From: Silvimonas terrae
GTDB taxonomy: Bacteria; Pseudomonadota; Gammaproteobacteria; Burkholderiales; Chitinibacteraceae
DNA length: 64,000 bases
Direction of reading: 5' to 3'
NCBI RefSeq assembly: GCF_014202765.1
Contig: NZ_JACHHN010000001.1
Location: 394,118-458,117 of the forward strand
Within the stretch, counting starts at the first letter, position 1; each line of letters begins with the position of its first letter. This document shows, piece after piece, positions 35,161-43,727 of this stretch. The notes beneath the pieces are model-generated. The model was not told the origin of the DNA, searched no databases, and worked only from the letters and a program-made list of their open reading frames with translations. A program made the translations under genes and the position numbers.

Positions 35161-36286
35161 CGAATTCGGCGACTCGATCCGCGTTAACGCGTCCTAAGGA
35201 TGGGAAACGTCTCTGGAGCAGTACGGAAACCGTTGCCTCACTTGAAGGCTCGAGATGAATCACCCTTGTTTCTTCAGGCTTATCATCAGAAATATCATAT
35301 TCAAGAGTGAGAAGGCGTAGTTTCGCTTGATTGGCGGCCACTTGTTGCTGAAGTGTTCGGTGTACATCCGGTGGGCAGTTATCCAGAACCAGATAAGCAG
35401 CGATATCGTTGGCGATTAGATAAGTGACTAATTCTGAGGCGGTGGGGGTTAGGTTCTCACCGAGATCCGCGTAGATGGCTTCACTGTGTGGAAGCGCGGC
35501 ATCCCCAATTTTGGTCTCAAAAAGGGCCTGGGCAAATCGTGTTTTGCCGACACCGGAAAGTCCGGTGATACGCACGATACTACCTGGTGTTTCCAGTCTG
35601 GTCCTGACCAGTTGAATGCCAGCCAAAATGGGCTGGGGTTCTTTGGAACTATCGCTGGTATCGATCACACATGGATGGTCATCAATCAAAAAATCGTCAT
35701 TTTGATCTGGCGGTGTTGCTGCCCACCGTTCATATGGTCTCCAGCCCGTCAAGGGTTTGCCGAGACGGGAACGAGTCCAAAGGGCAACACTAGGATGACG
35801 CCTAAGCCATGTACATAGCCGGTCACGGCCGTAAAAGTCGAGATGCAGCTGCTCTTTGTTTGTTAGAGGGAATACGGCATTTTTCATGCCCTCCAAGCGC
35901 TCAGAGAGCATTTTATCCGAGCAATCGTCATAGCCACTGACAATGATATAGGCCCCACTTTGGGAGGCTAGTTCGGCAATGATGGCTTTGGGGGTATCTT
36001 CCCCTCGCATTTCTTTGAAGCACGCCGTCTTGCCCATCAGGTGTTTCTTCACTTGATAACCGGTACGTTCACGAGGGACAAAACTCGTACTGGAAACGCC
36101 GTTTGCGCTTTTAACACTAACATCAAGCCCACCATCCGCAGCTTCTTGAGCTCCGCCCCAGGTCACGCAAGATGTCGGGATGCCGTGTTGAACCAGTTCG
36201 GCTTCTACCAAGCGCGCAACAAGCTCCCGTAGGTCGCCGTCGTTGAGAGACTTAATATCTGCTGATTCAAGTTCGAAGAAAGTCAT
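35135..36286 (-). pseudogene. Truncated Mrr-like/STAND NTPase (Avs-like defence gene)
   Basis: 384 meaningful residues. N-terminal restriction-like domain: E26/E30 helix, DGGLDV (D51, D55) and YQVKKH (Q78, K80). Then a STAND/AAA NTPase: Walker A GLSGVGKT (242-249) and Walker B AAYLVLDNC (297-303). The usual C-terminal sensor repeats of Avs-type antiviral ATPases are missing: at about 35135 the frame passes into sequence that is antisense to the primase fragment, giving a nonsense tail to 34784. It is divergent from the SIR2 gene. Likely non-functional, although a nuclease-NTPase stub could still be made. Confidence 0.72.
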
Positions 36287-36360
36287 GACTGTCCAATTTT
36301 GTTTATATGGAATCGTTGTTATGGAGATTGTATGTAACAGTGACGATTAAAGGTGCTTAT

Positions 36361-36480
36361 ATGGCAAGACTGGTCGGGCCCCGTGTCGATAAACAGCGAG
36401 TTAAGCGCTATGGGTTGCACCCATCATTTTTGCTCCCTAAAGTCTGCCTCTCGCCCTATACCGGCCGTCTGCGTGGGTAG
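36361..36480 (+). CDS. Short frame between the NTPase and SIR2 genes (doubtful)
   Basis: A 39-residue basic frame (MARLVGPRVDKQRVKRYGLH ...) with no clear ribosome site. It resembles no family. The other parts of 36,300-36,579 appear to be a divergent promoter region. Confidence 0.2.
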   Translation: MARLVGPRVDKQRVKRYGLHPSFLLPKVCLSPYTGRLRG

Positions 36481-36579
36481 GGCCGAATGGCTGAAATGTC
36501 CGATTTACTGCTAGCAACTGGTGGACCCTCTGGCACAAGGCCGGACCACACTTGAAATGTCGATTAAGGTAGACGACCA

Positions 36580-38370
36580 ATGACGCTTTTAAAGGGTGAT
36601 CCAATCACCCAGCTGGCTTTCTCCGTTTACGAAAACGCTGGTGTTTTTGCGGTTCTTCTTGGTTCAGGGCTATCGCGCGCAGCAGAGATTCCAACAGGTT
36701 GGGAGATCACCTTGGACCTGGTCCGCCGGGTCGCTGTCGCCCAAGGTGTCGAAGAGCAACCGGATTGGGCGGATTGGTACAGGGGAACAATCGGACAGGA
36801 ACCTAACTACTCGACCCTGTTGGAGGAACTAACCAATTCGCCAGATGAAAGGCGGGCCATTCTTCATCGCTATATAGAGCCGGATGTAACTGATCGCCAA
36901 GAGGGGCGCAAGGTCCCCACCAAGGCGCATCATGCAATTGCACAATTGGTTCGTTCGGGGCATATCCGAGTCATCATCACAACTAACTTTGACCGGCTTA
37001 TGGAAAATGCTTTGCGTGAGCAAGGTATTGAACCCACGGTCATATCATCCGTTGATTCGCTTAGTGGCGCGGAGCCTTTGACGCATAGCCGATGCTATGT
37101 ACTAAAGCTGCATGGCGATTACAAAGACTCCCGCATTTTGAACACTGACGAGGAACTGAGTGCCTACTCCGATTCATACAACAAGCTGTTGGATCGCATT
37201 TTCGATGAACATGGGTTGATCATTTGCGGTTGGTCGGGTGAATGGGACCACGCACTGCGCGCTGCTTTCCTGCGGGCACCTAATCGACGTTATTCAGTGT
37301 ACTGGGCGGCTCGAGGCTCCCTTGGTACTGGCGCAGGTGAACTTGCAGCCCATCGGCAGGCTAAGCTCATCTCAATCAGGAGTGCTGATGACTTTTTCCC
37401 ACTGTTACAACAACGGGTTGAAACACTGGAAAACAGTCAGCGTCAAAATCCATTGAGCGTCGAGTTATTGGTTAACAGTGCCAAACGCTACCTCGCCAAG
37501 ACAGAGCATCGGATTCAATTGGATGAACTGTTTGCTCAAGAGACGGAGCGACTGCTATCTCAACTTGATGGGGGGGCGTTTACTCCAAATGGTGTTTGGA
37601 GCCAAGACGAGTTTCGATCTAGGGTGCAGTCGTATGAGTCTGTGACCGAGCCCCTTGCTCGTATGACGGGTGTTCTCGGAAGGTGGGGCGATGGTTCGGA
37701 AACTCGCCTTGTTACAGACATTCTGAAGGCGCTGTACTTGCATGCGGGAAAGATTGGGAGCGGGTTAACGGTATTTCTCAACCTTCGCTCATACCCCGTG
37801 GTTCTTGTCTTGACCGCATATGGAATCGGCCTCACCAAGGCTGGGCGCTGGAAGGCGTTGCATCAGCTATTTTCGATGACAATGGCGCGGGATCAGCGTG
37901 AGCCCCAGCCAATTGCGTCGACGTTATTCCTCGGGAGCTGGTCTGGAAGTGATCCACAGCTCTGGCAAAACCTGGAGGGGTTTGATCGGCGGAAGACGCC
38001 CCTTAGCGACCACTTGTTGGACGTTATGACCGAATGGAAGAAGAGTTTTGTCGGAATAGATGGAAACTTTGAGTTGCTGTTTGAGCGCTTTGAAATGATG
38101 GGCTCATTGGCACACTTTGAGATGAACAGTGAAGCGGCGCTTGAAGAGGCAGCAAGATCGAATATGCCAGGATCTGGTCTCCCGTTAGCCTGGATGCCGA
38201 TGGGGCGCGCAGGTTGGCGCAGTGATGGCGGCCACATGCTAATGCAGGAGCTTCAACAGGAGGCATTCGCCTTAGAGCTTTTAGCGGCCGGCGTTGCAAA
38301 AAACAGCCGCAGCTTCCTTGAGTTGTTTGTGAAGAACTTCAGGATTATTGCGGGAAGAATGAGCTGGTAA
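36580..38370 (+). CDS. SIR2-like domain protein, candidate NAD-consuming defence effector
   Basis: 596 residues, cytoplasmic. Residues 20-280 form a SIR2 fold: GSGLSRAAEIPTGWEI (28-43, NAD loop), TTNFDRLMENAL (134-145), LHGD (177-180, catalytic H178) and ICGWSGEWD (215-223). These match SIR2 domains of prokaryotic defence proteins that deplete NAD+. The remaining ~310 residues are helical, with no known motif (KALYLHAGKIGSGLTVFLNL, WKALHQLFSMT), so the sensor part is undefined. It stands alone on its strand, beside a truncated STAND gene, in an integrase-linked island. Intact frame, no signs of decay. Confidence 0.85.
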   Translation: MTLLKGDPITQLAFSVYENAGVFAVLLGSGLSRAAEIPTGWEITLDLVRRVAVAQGVEEQPDWADWYRGTIGQEPNYSTLLEELTNSPDERRAILHRYIEPDVTDRQEGRKVPTKAHHAIAQLVRSGHIRVIITTNFDRLMENALREQGIEPTVISSVDSLSGAEPLTHSRCYVLKLHGDYKDSRILNTDEELSAYSDSYNKLLDRIFDEHGLIICGWSGEWDHALRAAFLRAPNRRYSVYWAARGSLGTGAGELAAHRQAKLISIRSADDFFPLLQQRVETLENSQRQNPLSVELLVNSAKRYLAKTEHRIQLDELFAQETERLLSQLDGGAFTPNGVWSQDEFRSRVQSYESVTEPLARMTGVLGRWGDGSETRLVTDILKALYLHAGKIGSGLTVFLNLRSYPVVLVLTAYGIGLTKAGRWKALHQLFSMTMARDQREPQPIASTLFLGSWSGSDPQLWQNLEGFDRRKTPLSDHLLDVMTEWKKSFVGIDGNFELLFERFEMMGSLAHFEMNSEAALEEAARSNMPGSGLPLAWMPMGRAGWRSDGGHMLMQELQQEAFALELLAAGVAKNSRSFLELFVKNFRIIAGRMSW

Positions 38371-38441
38371 TAGCTATGGAGAACAATTGTTTGAGTCCCC
38401 TCCGCCTTGACGAAGGGGAGCAGTTAGACTGGCTGAGTCAA

Positions 38442-39680
38442 CTATGCGGCACGGGGTGGAAATGAAATCACTTGTGCACCTGCCTTTAGTTGATCGAGAT
38501 AGTCCGCCCACCACTGCATCATTTCTACTCGCTCGGGCAAATGCTCGGCGTAGTTGTATGCGGCTCGTACTTCATCACGCTCACCGTGCGCAAGCTGGCG
38601 TTCGATTGCATCCCGGTGCCAAAGGTGCGACTCGTTAAGCAATGTGGAAGCCGTTTTGCGAAAGCCATGACCGGTAAATTCGTCTTTGGCATACCCCAGC
38701 CGGCGAAGCGCGGCATTCACAGTGTTCTCACTCATTGGCCGCTCCCGCGTACGTTCACCGGGAAACACGTAGTTGAAGCGACCGGTCAGGGGCTCCAGAT
38801 CGCGCAAGATGTCTAGCGCTTGCCGGGATAGGGGCACGATGTGAACTGCTCAGCTTTTCATCTTGCTAGCCGGGATGCGCCACTCAGCTTTTTCTAGATC
38901 TATCTCCGCCCATTCAGCCTGACGAAGCTCGCCCGGGCGCACGAATACAAGTGGTGCCAATCGGGCCGCACTGCGAACGACGGGCGAGGCCTCTAGATCA
39001 TCCAGGGCGCGGAGCAGGGCGCCAACCTTCACCGGATCAGTAATTGTCGCAAAGGTTTTCGGATCTGGTCTGGTTAATGCCTCTTTGAGCAGATCGGCTG
39101 GGTCGCTTTCGGCAAGGCCCGAGGCAATGGCAAAACGGAAAACCTTGGAGCAGGACCAACGAACGCGATGGGCGGTCTCAATTGCACCTCGCTCCTCAAT
39201 GCGACGCAGACAAGCTAGCAACTCTTGCGGGCGGATTTCGGAAACAGGGCGTTTGCCAAGCCACGGGAATACATCTGATTCCAGTCTGTTAATGGTTCGT
39301 TCACGATGGCTCTCGGAACGACCAGTCATAAACTTGGTAAACCATGCGCGAGCAACCGCTTCGAATGAGTTTTCCGCTGCAAATGCTGCGGCTTCTTTTT
39401 CTTGCTGGCGCTGCATGCCGGGGTCAATGCCTTGTGCGAGCAAGGATCGTGCAGCATCTCGTTGCGCGCGAGCTGCGCCCAAAGAAACCTCTGGGTATGC
39501 GCCGAAGGACAATTTCCCTTCTTTGCCATTTGGACGGGCGTACTTCATGCGCCAGAGCTTTGAGCCCGTTGGTGTAACCAACAGGAATAGGCCCCCACCA
39601 TCAAACAATTTACGTTCCTTGTCTGTGGCTTTGGCTTGCTTGCATTCGGTATCGGTCAGGGGCTTGGTATTGCGCGGCAT
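38442..39680 (-). pseudogene. P4-type integrase interrupted by one in-frame TGA
   Basis: The frame from ATG 39680 (MPRNTKPLTDTECKQAKATD) includes the Arm-DNA-bind_3 domain, core-binding domain and VRPGELRQAEW (first catalytic Arg), then a TGA at 38850-38852. Beyond it the same frame continues with HIVPLSRQALDIL, GHGFRKTAST (HxxR), LAHGERDEV and YNYAEHL (catalytic Tyr) to the stop at 38442. No frameshift is needed: about 412 residues in all, the normal size. It sits 187 bases from the 3' end of ssrA, the classic target of this integrase group. The element is probably immobilised. Confidence 0.88.
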
Positions 39681-39753
39681 AGGGGCCTCAGTTTTAGGGG
39701 CCTTCCACGAAAGGGGCCCCAGAAGCGACTGTTAGGCCCCTATTTAGGCCCCT
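39681..39753. promoter_or_regulatory. Cluster of five GGGGCC-centred motifs upstream of the integrase
   Basis: AGGGGCCT at 39681 and 39696, AGGGGCCC at 39712, and TAGGCCCCT at 39733 and 39745 occur within 73 bases, three in one orientation and two in the other; the first touches the integrase start codon. These may be arm-type integrase sites or an autoregulatory operator. Confidence 0.6.
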
Positions 39754-39796
39754 AAAGACGTGGGATGTCAATGCACGTTGCGGTGCCTTATGACAT

Positions 39797-39832
39797 GAAA
39801 AAACCCCAGAAAGCTAAGCTTTACTGGGGTTC
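39797..39832 (-). terminator. Terminator of ssrA
   Basis: AACCCCAGTAAAGC/GCTTTCTGGGGTT stem on the minus strand followed by TTTTTT, 35 bases past the tmRNA 3' end, and thus within the ssrA-proximal end of the inserted element. Confidence 0.75.
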
Positions 39833-39866
39833 TTGGAGTTTCACGACACTCTGTGAAACTAATGTT

Positions 39867-40225
39867 TGGTGGAGCCGGTGGGAGTCGAACCCACGTCCGA
39901 AAGTCCTCTACGAAGAGTTCTACATGCTTAGCCTGGCCAACTGGATTTAACCCTTGACGAGCCGACCGGCAGGCTTGTTTTGGGCGAGTCACCTTGGTTT
40001 GACACTACATCAAGTGACCCGATGCAGTGCGATCCCTTCTATATGACTCTGCTACCGGTTGCCCGGTCTACCCGAAGGGAGAAGTAGCGCAGAGCCTAAC
40101 TGGTTAAGCAGCTAGGGCGTAAGTTTCGTCGTTTGCAACTAACTTGGTTCAGTGTTTTACGGGCGACTGAGATCCCGGCATGCCCTCGTCCGCTTTGTAA
40201 CCCCCGTCGAAACCATGGCGGCCCC
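39867..40225 (-). ncRNA. ssrA: tmRNA
   Basis: 359 bases. The 5' end GGGGCCGCCATGGTTTCGAC pairs with the 3' acceptor strand CGGCTCCACCA; the T-arm GGGTTCGACTCCCAC is present. The tag frame on the minus strand (40136-40104) encodes ANDETYALAA followed by TAA, with resume codon GCA. It rescues stalled ribosomes with SmpB and marks products for proteolysis. The 3' end adjoins an integrase-bearing island, so it also acts as an attachment site. CCA is encoded. Confidence 0.97.
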
Positions 40226-40279
40226 GGATGAAGAACTATTAGTATAACCTGGAACGGGCGTTCTGGTCAGTTCTTGTCG

Positions 40280-40798
40280 TTATTCCACTTCTGACAAGGC
40301 GTTGCCCCAGTTGGCCAGCCAGTCTGGCAACGGCGGGCTGGGGTGGGTAATGCCGCCCAGCACCATGAGTTCTTGCGTACCCACAGAACCCCCGGTTTTG
40401 CGTAGAAAGCGGGCACGAATATAGGCGATGCCGATGGTTTCGCCCTTGCGCTCCACCCGGTGTTCCAGGTAGATGGATTTGTCGTCCCAGCCGACCACCA
40501 CGGTTTGTACTTCAAAGCGCTGCCATAGTTTGAGTGCTTTTCTGAAGTGCATGGTTTCCATGGCGACGACGGGAAACCAGCCGGCTTCAGCCACTTTGGC
40601 GGCAAGGCCAGAGCGCTGCATCAGATCGACGCGGGCCAGGTCCAGCATGGTGAAATAACGGCCGTTGTTCACGTGCCGGAAGATGTCCAGGTCGTTGGGG
40701 TAGACCTGGTAGGGTGTGCGACAAGGGCCAAGGGTGGGGCAGGCGCTGCGGCGGCGGCCAAACAGCATCAGCCAGAGCAGACGCAAATAAAGGTTCAT
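40280..40798 (-). CDS. 4HBT-type hotdog thioesterase
   Basis: 172 residues with a hydrophobic N-terminal helix. The hotdog motif YPNDLDIFRHVNNGRYFTML (acidic residue, H and NN) is that of YbgC/4HBT-family acyl-CoA thioesterases; the rest (IYLEHRVERKGETIGIAYIR) fits the long hotdog helix and strands. It would hydrolyse an acyl-CoA. Faces away from the reductase gene. Confidence 0.82.
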   Translation of the reverse strand: MNLYLRLLWLMLFGRRRSACPTLGPCRTPYQVYPNDLDIFRHVNNGRYFTMLDLARVDLMQRSGLAAKVAEAGWFPVVAMETMHFRKALKLWQRFEVQTVVVGWDDKSIYLEHRVERKGETIGIAYIRARFLRKTGGSVGTQELMVLGGITHPSPPLPDWLANWGNALSEVE

Positions 40799-40950
40799 GG
40801 TGTCGGGTCAGGTTGGGTTGTACAGGCGCATAAATGACATTGAGCTAATCAGGGCCGGCGCGCAAACTCTTTGCCGTGCTGCGCGTGGCGGTGGGTACTT
40901 ACTGTGGTGCAGGCACGCGCATGGGCCAATACGGCAAAACCGGAGGATGC

Positions 40951-41934
40951 ATGTTTAAAGCGCTACTGTTGAGCAAGGACGCCGACGTTTTTTCTGCAAA
41001 GGTGAGCGGGCTGGAGCCATCCGCCTTGCCGCCGGGCGATGTCGATATCGACGTGGCGTTTTCCACGCTCAATTACAAAGATGCGCTGGCCATTGCCAAC
41101 ACTAGTCCGATTGTGCGGCAGTGGCCCATGGTGCCCGGCGTGGATGGCGCGGGTGTCGTCACGGCGTCGTCCCACCCGGATTTCAAGCCGGGTGACCAGG
41201 TGGTGCTCAACGGGTGGGGCGTGGGCGAGAAACACTGGGGTTGTCTTTCCCAGAAGGCTCGGCTCAGTGGCGACTGGCTGATTCCGTTGCCTGCTGCGTT
41301 TACGCCAGAGCAGGCCATGGCGATGGGTACGGCAGGTTATACCGCAGCTTTGTGTGTGCAAGCGCTGGAGCAGCATGGTGTGGCGCCGGCAGATGGCCCG
41401 GTGCTGGTCACCGGGGCGAGCGGCGGCGTGGGCTCGTTTGCGGTGTCTTTACTGGCCAGAGCGGGTTATCAAGTGACTGCATTGACCGGCAAGCCCGCGT
41501 CGGCCGATTACCTTAAGCAACTGGGGGCAACGGCCGTGCTGGATCGTCAGGCTTTCGCCGCGGCTGGCAAGCCGCTGCAAAAGGAAACCTGGGCCGCGGT
41601 GGTGGATTCTGCCGGTAGCCACACGCTGGCTAATGCGTGTGCGCAGGTCCGTTACGGTGGCGTGGTGGCGGCATGCGGTCTGGCGCAGGGGATGGATTTT
41701 CCGGCGTCTGTCGCACCATTTATTCTGCGCGGCGTGACCTTGTGCGGCATTGATAGTGTGATGGCGCCCAAGGCCAGGCGTCTGGCCGCATGGACGCGCC
41801 TGGCTGCGGATCTGGATGCGGCCACGCTCGCTACCGTGACCACCCGGATTGGGCTGGCGGATTGCGTTGATGCCGCCGCGACGATTCTTGCGGGCAAGCA
41901 TCAGGGGCGGTACGTGGTGGATGTGAATGGCTGA
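40951..41934 (+). CDS. acuI: Acrylyl-CoA reductase AcuI/YhdH-type, MDR superfamily
   Basis: 327 residues from the ATG at 40951 with GGAGGA upstream. MDR oxidoreductase without zinc ligands: N-terminal FSTLNYKDALAIANTSPIVR, GVDGAGVV, LNGWGVGEKHWGC (AcuI/YhdH signature), and the NADPH-binding VLVTGASGGVGSFAVSLLAR. Reduces acrylyl-CoA to propionyl-CoA, detoxifying acrylate. Monocistronic, ends in a terminator. Confidence 0.9.
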   Translation: MFKALLLSKDADVFSAKVSGLEPSALPPGDVDIDVAFSTLNYKDALAIANTSPIVRQWPMVPGVDGAGVVTASSHPDFKPGDQVVLNGWGVGEKHWGCLSQKARLSGDWLIPLPAAFTPEQAMAMGTAGYTAALCVQALEQHGVAPADGPVLVTGASGGVGSFAVSLLARAGYQVTALTGKPASADYLKQLGATAVLDRQAFAAAGKPLQKETWAAVVDSAGSHTLANACAQVRYGGVVAACGLAQGMDFPASVAPFILRGVTLCGIDSVMAPKARRLAAWTRLAADLDAATLATVTTRIGLADCVDAAATILAGKHQGRYVVDVNG

Positions 41935-41958
41935 GGTGCTCTAGTGCAGTGTTGAAAC

Positions 41959-41988
41959 AAAAAACCCAGGGCCAAGCCTGGGTTTTTT
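41959..41988 (+). terminator. Terminator of the acuI-like gene
   Basis: AAAAAACCCAGG/CCTGGGTTTTTT stem with a six-base loop and T run. Confidence 0.88.
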
Positions 41989-41998
41989 GTTGTGGCAC

Positions 41999-42222
41999 CC
42001 GTAGCCCGGATGGAAGCCGCCGGCCGGAAATCCGGGGTTGCGCCGCATGCAATGGGGGTTGCTTGCCATCTTGAGCAGCATGGCAACGGCGGAACATCAT
42101 CCTTGCCCGCGTTGCCTCCCCGGATTCTCGCTGCCCCGCTGCAACTGCCATCCGCAGCATTCAGCGGTTTTGTGGGGCACCCACCGAGGGGCGTGCTTCA
42201 TCCGGGCTACGGGGTGGTTGTG
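41999..42222. repeat. Long imperfect REP-A palindrome
   Basis: Starts CCGTAGCCCGGATGGAAGCC with AATCCGGGG and ends CCCCGGATTCTCGC ... CTTCATCCGGGCTACGGGG, a 224-base element with REP-A ends in inverted orientation and an unrelated centre. No gene within. Confidence 0.75.
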
Positions 42223-42231
42223 CGCTAAAAC

Positions 42232-42261
42232 AAAAAGCCCGGAGCAACGGCCGGGCTTTTT
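42232..42261 (-). terminator. Terminator downstream of gph
   Basis: AAAAAGCCCGG/CCGGGCTTTTT stem with loop AGCAACGG, just past the gph stop on the minus strand. Confidence 0.85.
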
Positions 42262-42274
42262 AAGGTTGGCATGA

Positions 42275-42940
42275 TTACGCGGGCAAATGCGCCAGCAAAT
42301 CCAGCGGGTGATTAATCGTGATATCGGCCCCCCAAGCGTCGGGCGTGTCGGATTCCGCGATGTAACCATAGCTAGCCAGTACGGTGGTCATACCCACGCG
42401 GCGGCCGGCTTCGATATCACGCTCGGCATCGCCCACATAAATACAGTTGGCCGGATCGACCCCCAGCATCTGTGCGGCATGGTACATGGGCTTGGGGTCT
42501 GGCTTGGGCACGCCCACGGTATCGCCAGAAACCACCACGCCGGGCGCAAAGGGTAGCGGCAGGCGGGCAACCAGCGGGTCGGTAAAGCGCGCTGGTTTGT
42601 TGGTGACAATACCCCAGCGCCAGCCACGGCTGACAATGGCCTCAATCAGCGGGGAGACGCCGTCAAACAGCACGGTGCTATCGGCCAGATGCTGGGCATA
42701 GTGCGCCAGAAAGCGGTCACGCAGCCCAATGAACTGGTCTTGTTGTTGCGGCGTTACGCCAAAGCCCAGGCCAATCAAACCGCGCGCGCCGTGGGATGCC
42801 AGGGGGCGGATGGCCTGCCAGGGCTGGGGCGGCAGGCCTTCTTCGGCCAGCAGCAGGTTGAGTGCCGCGCCCAGGTCTAATGCGGTGTCGGCCAGAGTGC
42901 CGTCCAGGTCAAACAAAACGGCGCGGATGGGTTCGGTCAT
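42275..42940 (-). CDS. gph: Phosphoglycolate phosphatase (HAD family)
   Basis: 221 residues from the ATG at 42940. HAD motifs: FDLDGTLADT (motif I nucleophile), VTNKPARF (II), GVPKPDPKP (III Lys) and YVGDAERDIEAGRRVGM (IV). Removes phosphate from 2-phosphoglycolate arising in DNA repair. Third gene in the mtaD-ubiG-gph operon seen in many betaproteobacteria; 32 bases from ubiG. Confidence 0.92.
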   Translation of the reverse strand: MTEPIRAVLFDLDGTLADTALDLGAALNLLLAEEGLPPQPWQAIRPLASHGARGLIGLGFGVTPQQQDQFIGLRDRFLAHYAQHLADSTVLFDGVSPLIEAIVSRGWRWGIVTNKPARFTDPLVARLPLPFAPGVVVSGDTVGVPKPDPKPMYHAAQMLGVDPANCIYVGDAERDIEAGRRVGMTTVLASYGYIAESDTPDAWGADITINHPLDLLAHLPA

Positions 42941-42972
42941 GGCTGTGCGTTGAGTAGTGATGTGGGGGAGGG

Positions 42973-43722
42973 TTACAACGGCTTGCGGCAAGCCACCATG
43001 TAATTCACGTCGGTATCCGCACCCAGCTTGTAGACCTTGCTGAGCGGGTTGTAGGTCATGCCGGTCAGTGTCACCGTATCCAGCCCGCTGGTGCGTGTCA
43101 TACGGCCCAGTTCAGACGGTTTGATGAAACGGGCGTAATCGTGCGTGCCACGCGGCAGCATGCCCATGATGTATTCCGCACCCAGCACAGCCAGGGCGTA
43201 GCTCTTGGCATTGCGATTGAGCGTGGAAAAGAACACCCAGCCGCCAGGTTTGCACAGGCGCGCGCAGGCTTCAATCACGCTGGCGGGCGAGGGCACGTGT
43301 TCCAGCATTTCCATGCAGGTGACGACGTCAAACGAGGCCGGCGCTTCTGCGGCAAGGTCTTCTACCGGGACCTTGCGGTATTCCACAGACAAGCCGGATT
43401 CATGCAAATGCAGTTTGGCGATCTTGAGCGATTTGTCGGCCAGATCAATGCCGGTGACCTGTGCGCCGCTGGCGGCCATGCCTTCGGCCAGAATGCCGCC
43501 GCCGCAACCGACATCCAGCACTTTCTTGCCGGTCAGCCCGGCATATTCATCAATGAAGCCCAGTCGCAGCGGGTTGATGTCATGCAGCGGTTTGAATTCG
43601 CTGGTTTTGTCCCACCACTTATGGGCCAGGGCGGCAAACTTGGCGATTTCCGTGGCGTCGGCATTGAGCACGTGTTCGGTGTTCTCAGTCGTGTTTTCTG
43701 GCTGGGCCTGGTGTTCGGTCAT
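42973..43722 (-). CDS. ubiG: Ubiquinone biosynthesis O-methyltransferase
   Basis: 249 residues. SAM-binding [18 protein letters not shown] and [17 protein letters not shown], plus [16 protein letters not shown]; family segment [15 protein letters not shown]. Carries out both O-methylations of ubiquinone synthesis. Six bases after mtaD and before gph: one operon. Confidence 0.96.
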   Translation of the reverse strand: MTEHQAQPENTTENTEHVLNADATEIAKFAALAHKWWDKTSEFKPLHDINPLRLGFIDEYAGLTGKKVLDVGCGGGILAEGMAASGAQVTGIDLADKSLKIAKLHLHESGLSVEYRKVPVEDLAAEAPASFDVVTCMEMLEHVPSPASVIEACARLCKPGGWVFFSTLNRNAKSYALAVLGAEYIMGMLPRGTHDYARFIKPSELGRMTRTSGLDTVTLTGMTYNPLSKVYKLGADTDVNYMVACRKPL

Positions 43723-43727
43723 GCTGT

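Noticed and set aside
38850-38852. TGA as a selenocysteine codon
   Set aside because: Integrases are not selenoproteins, no SECIS-like hairpin is evident after it, and the position is not catalytic.
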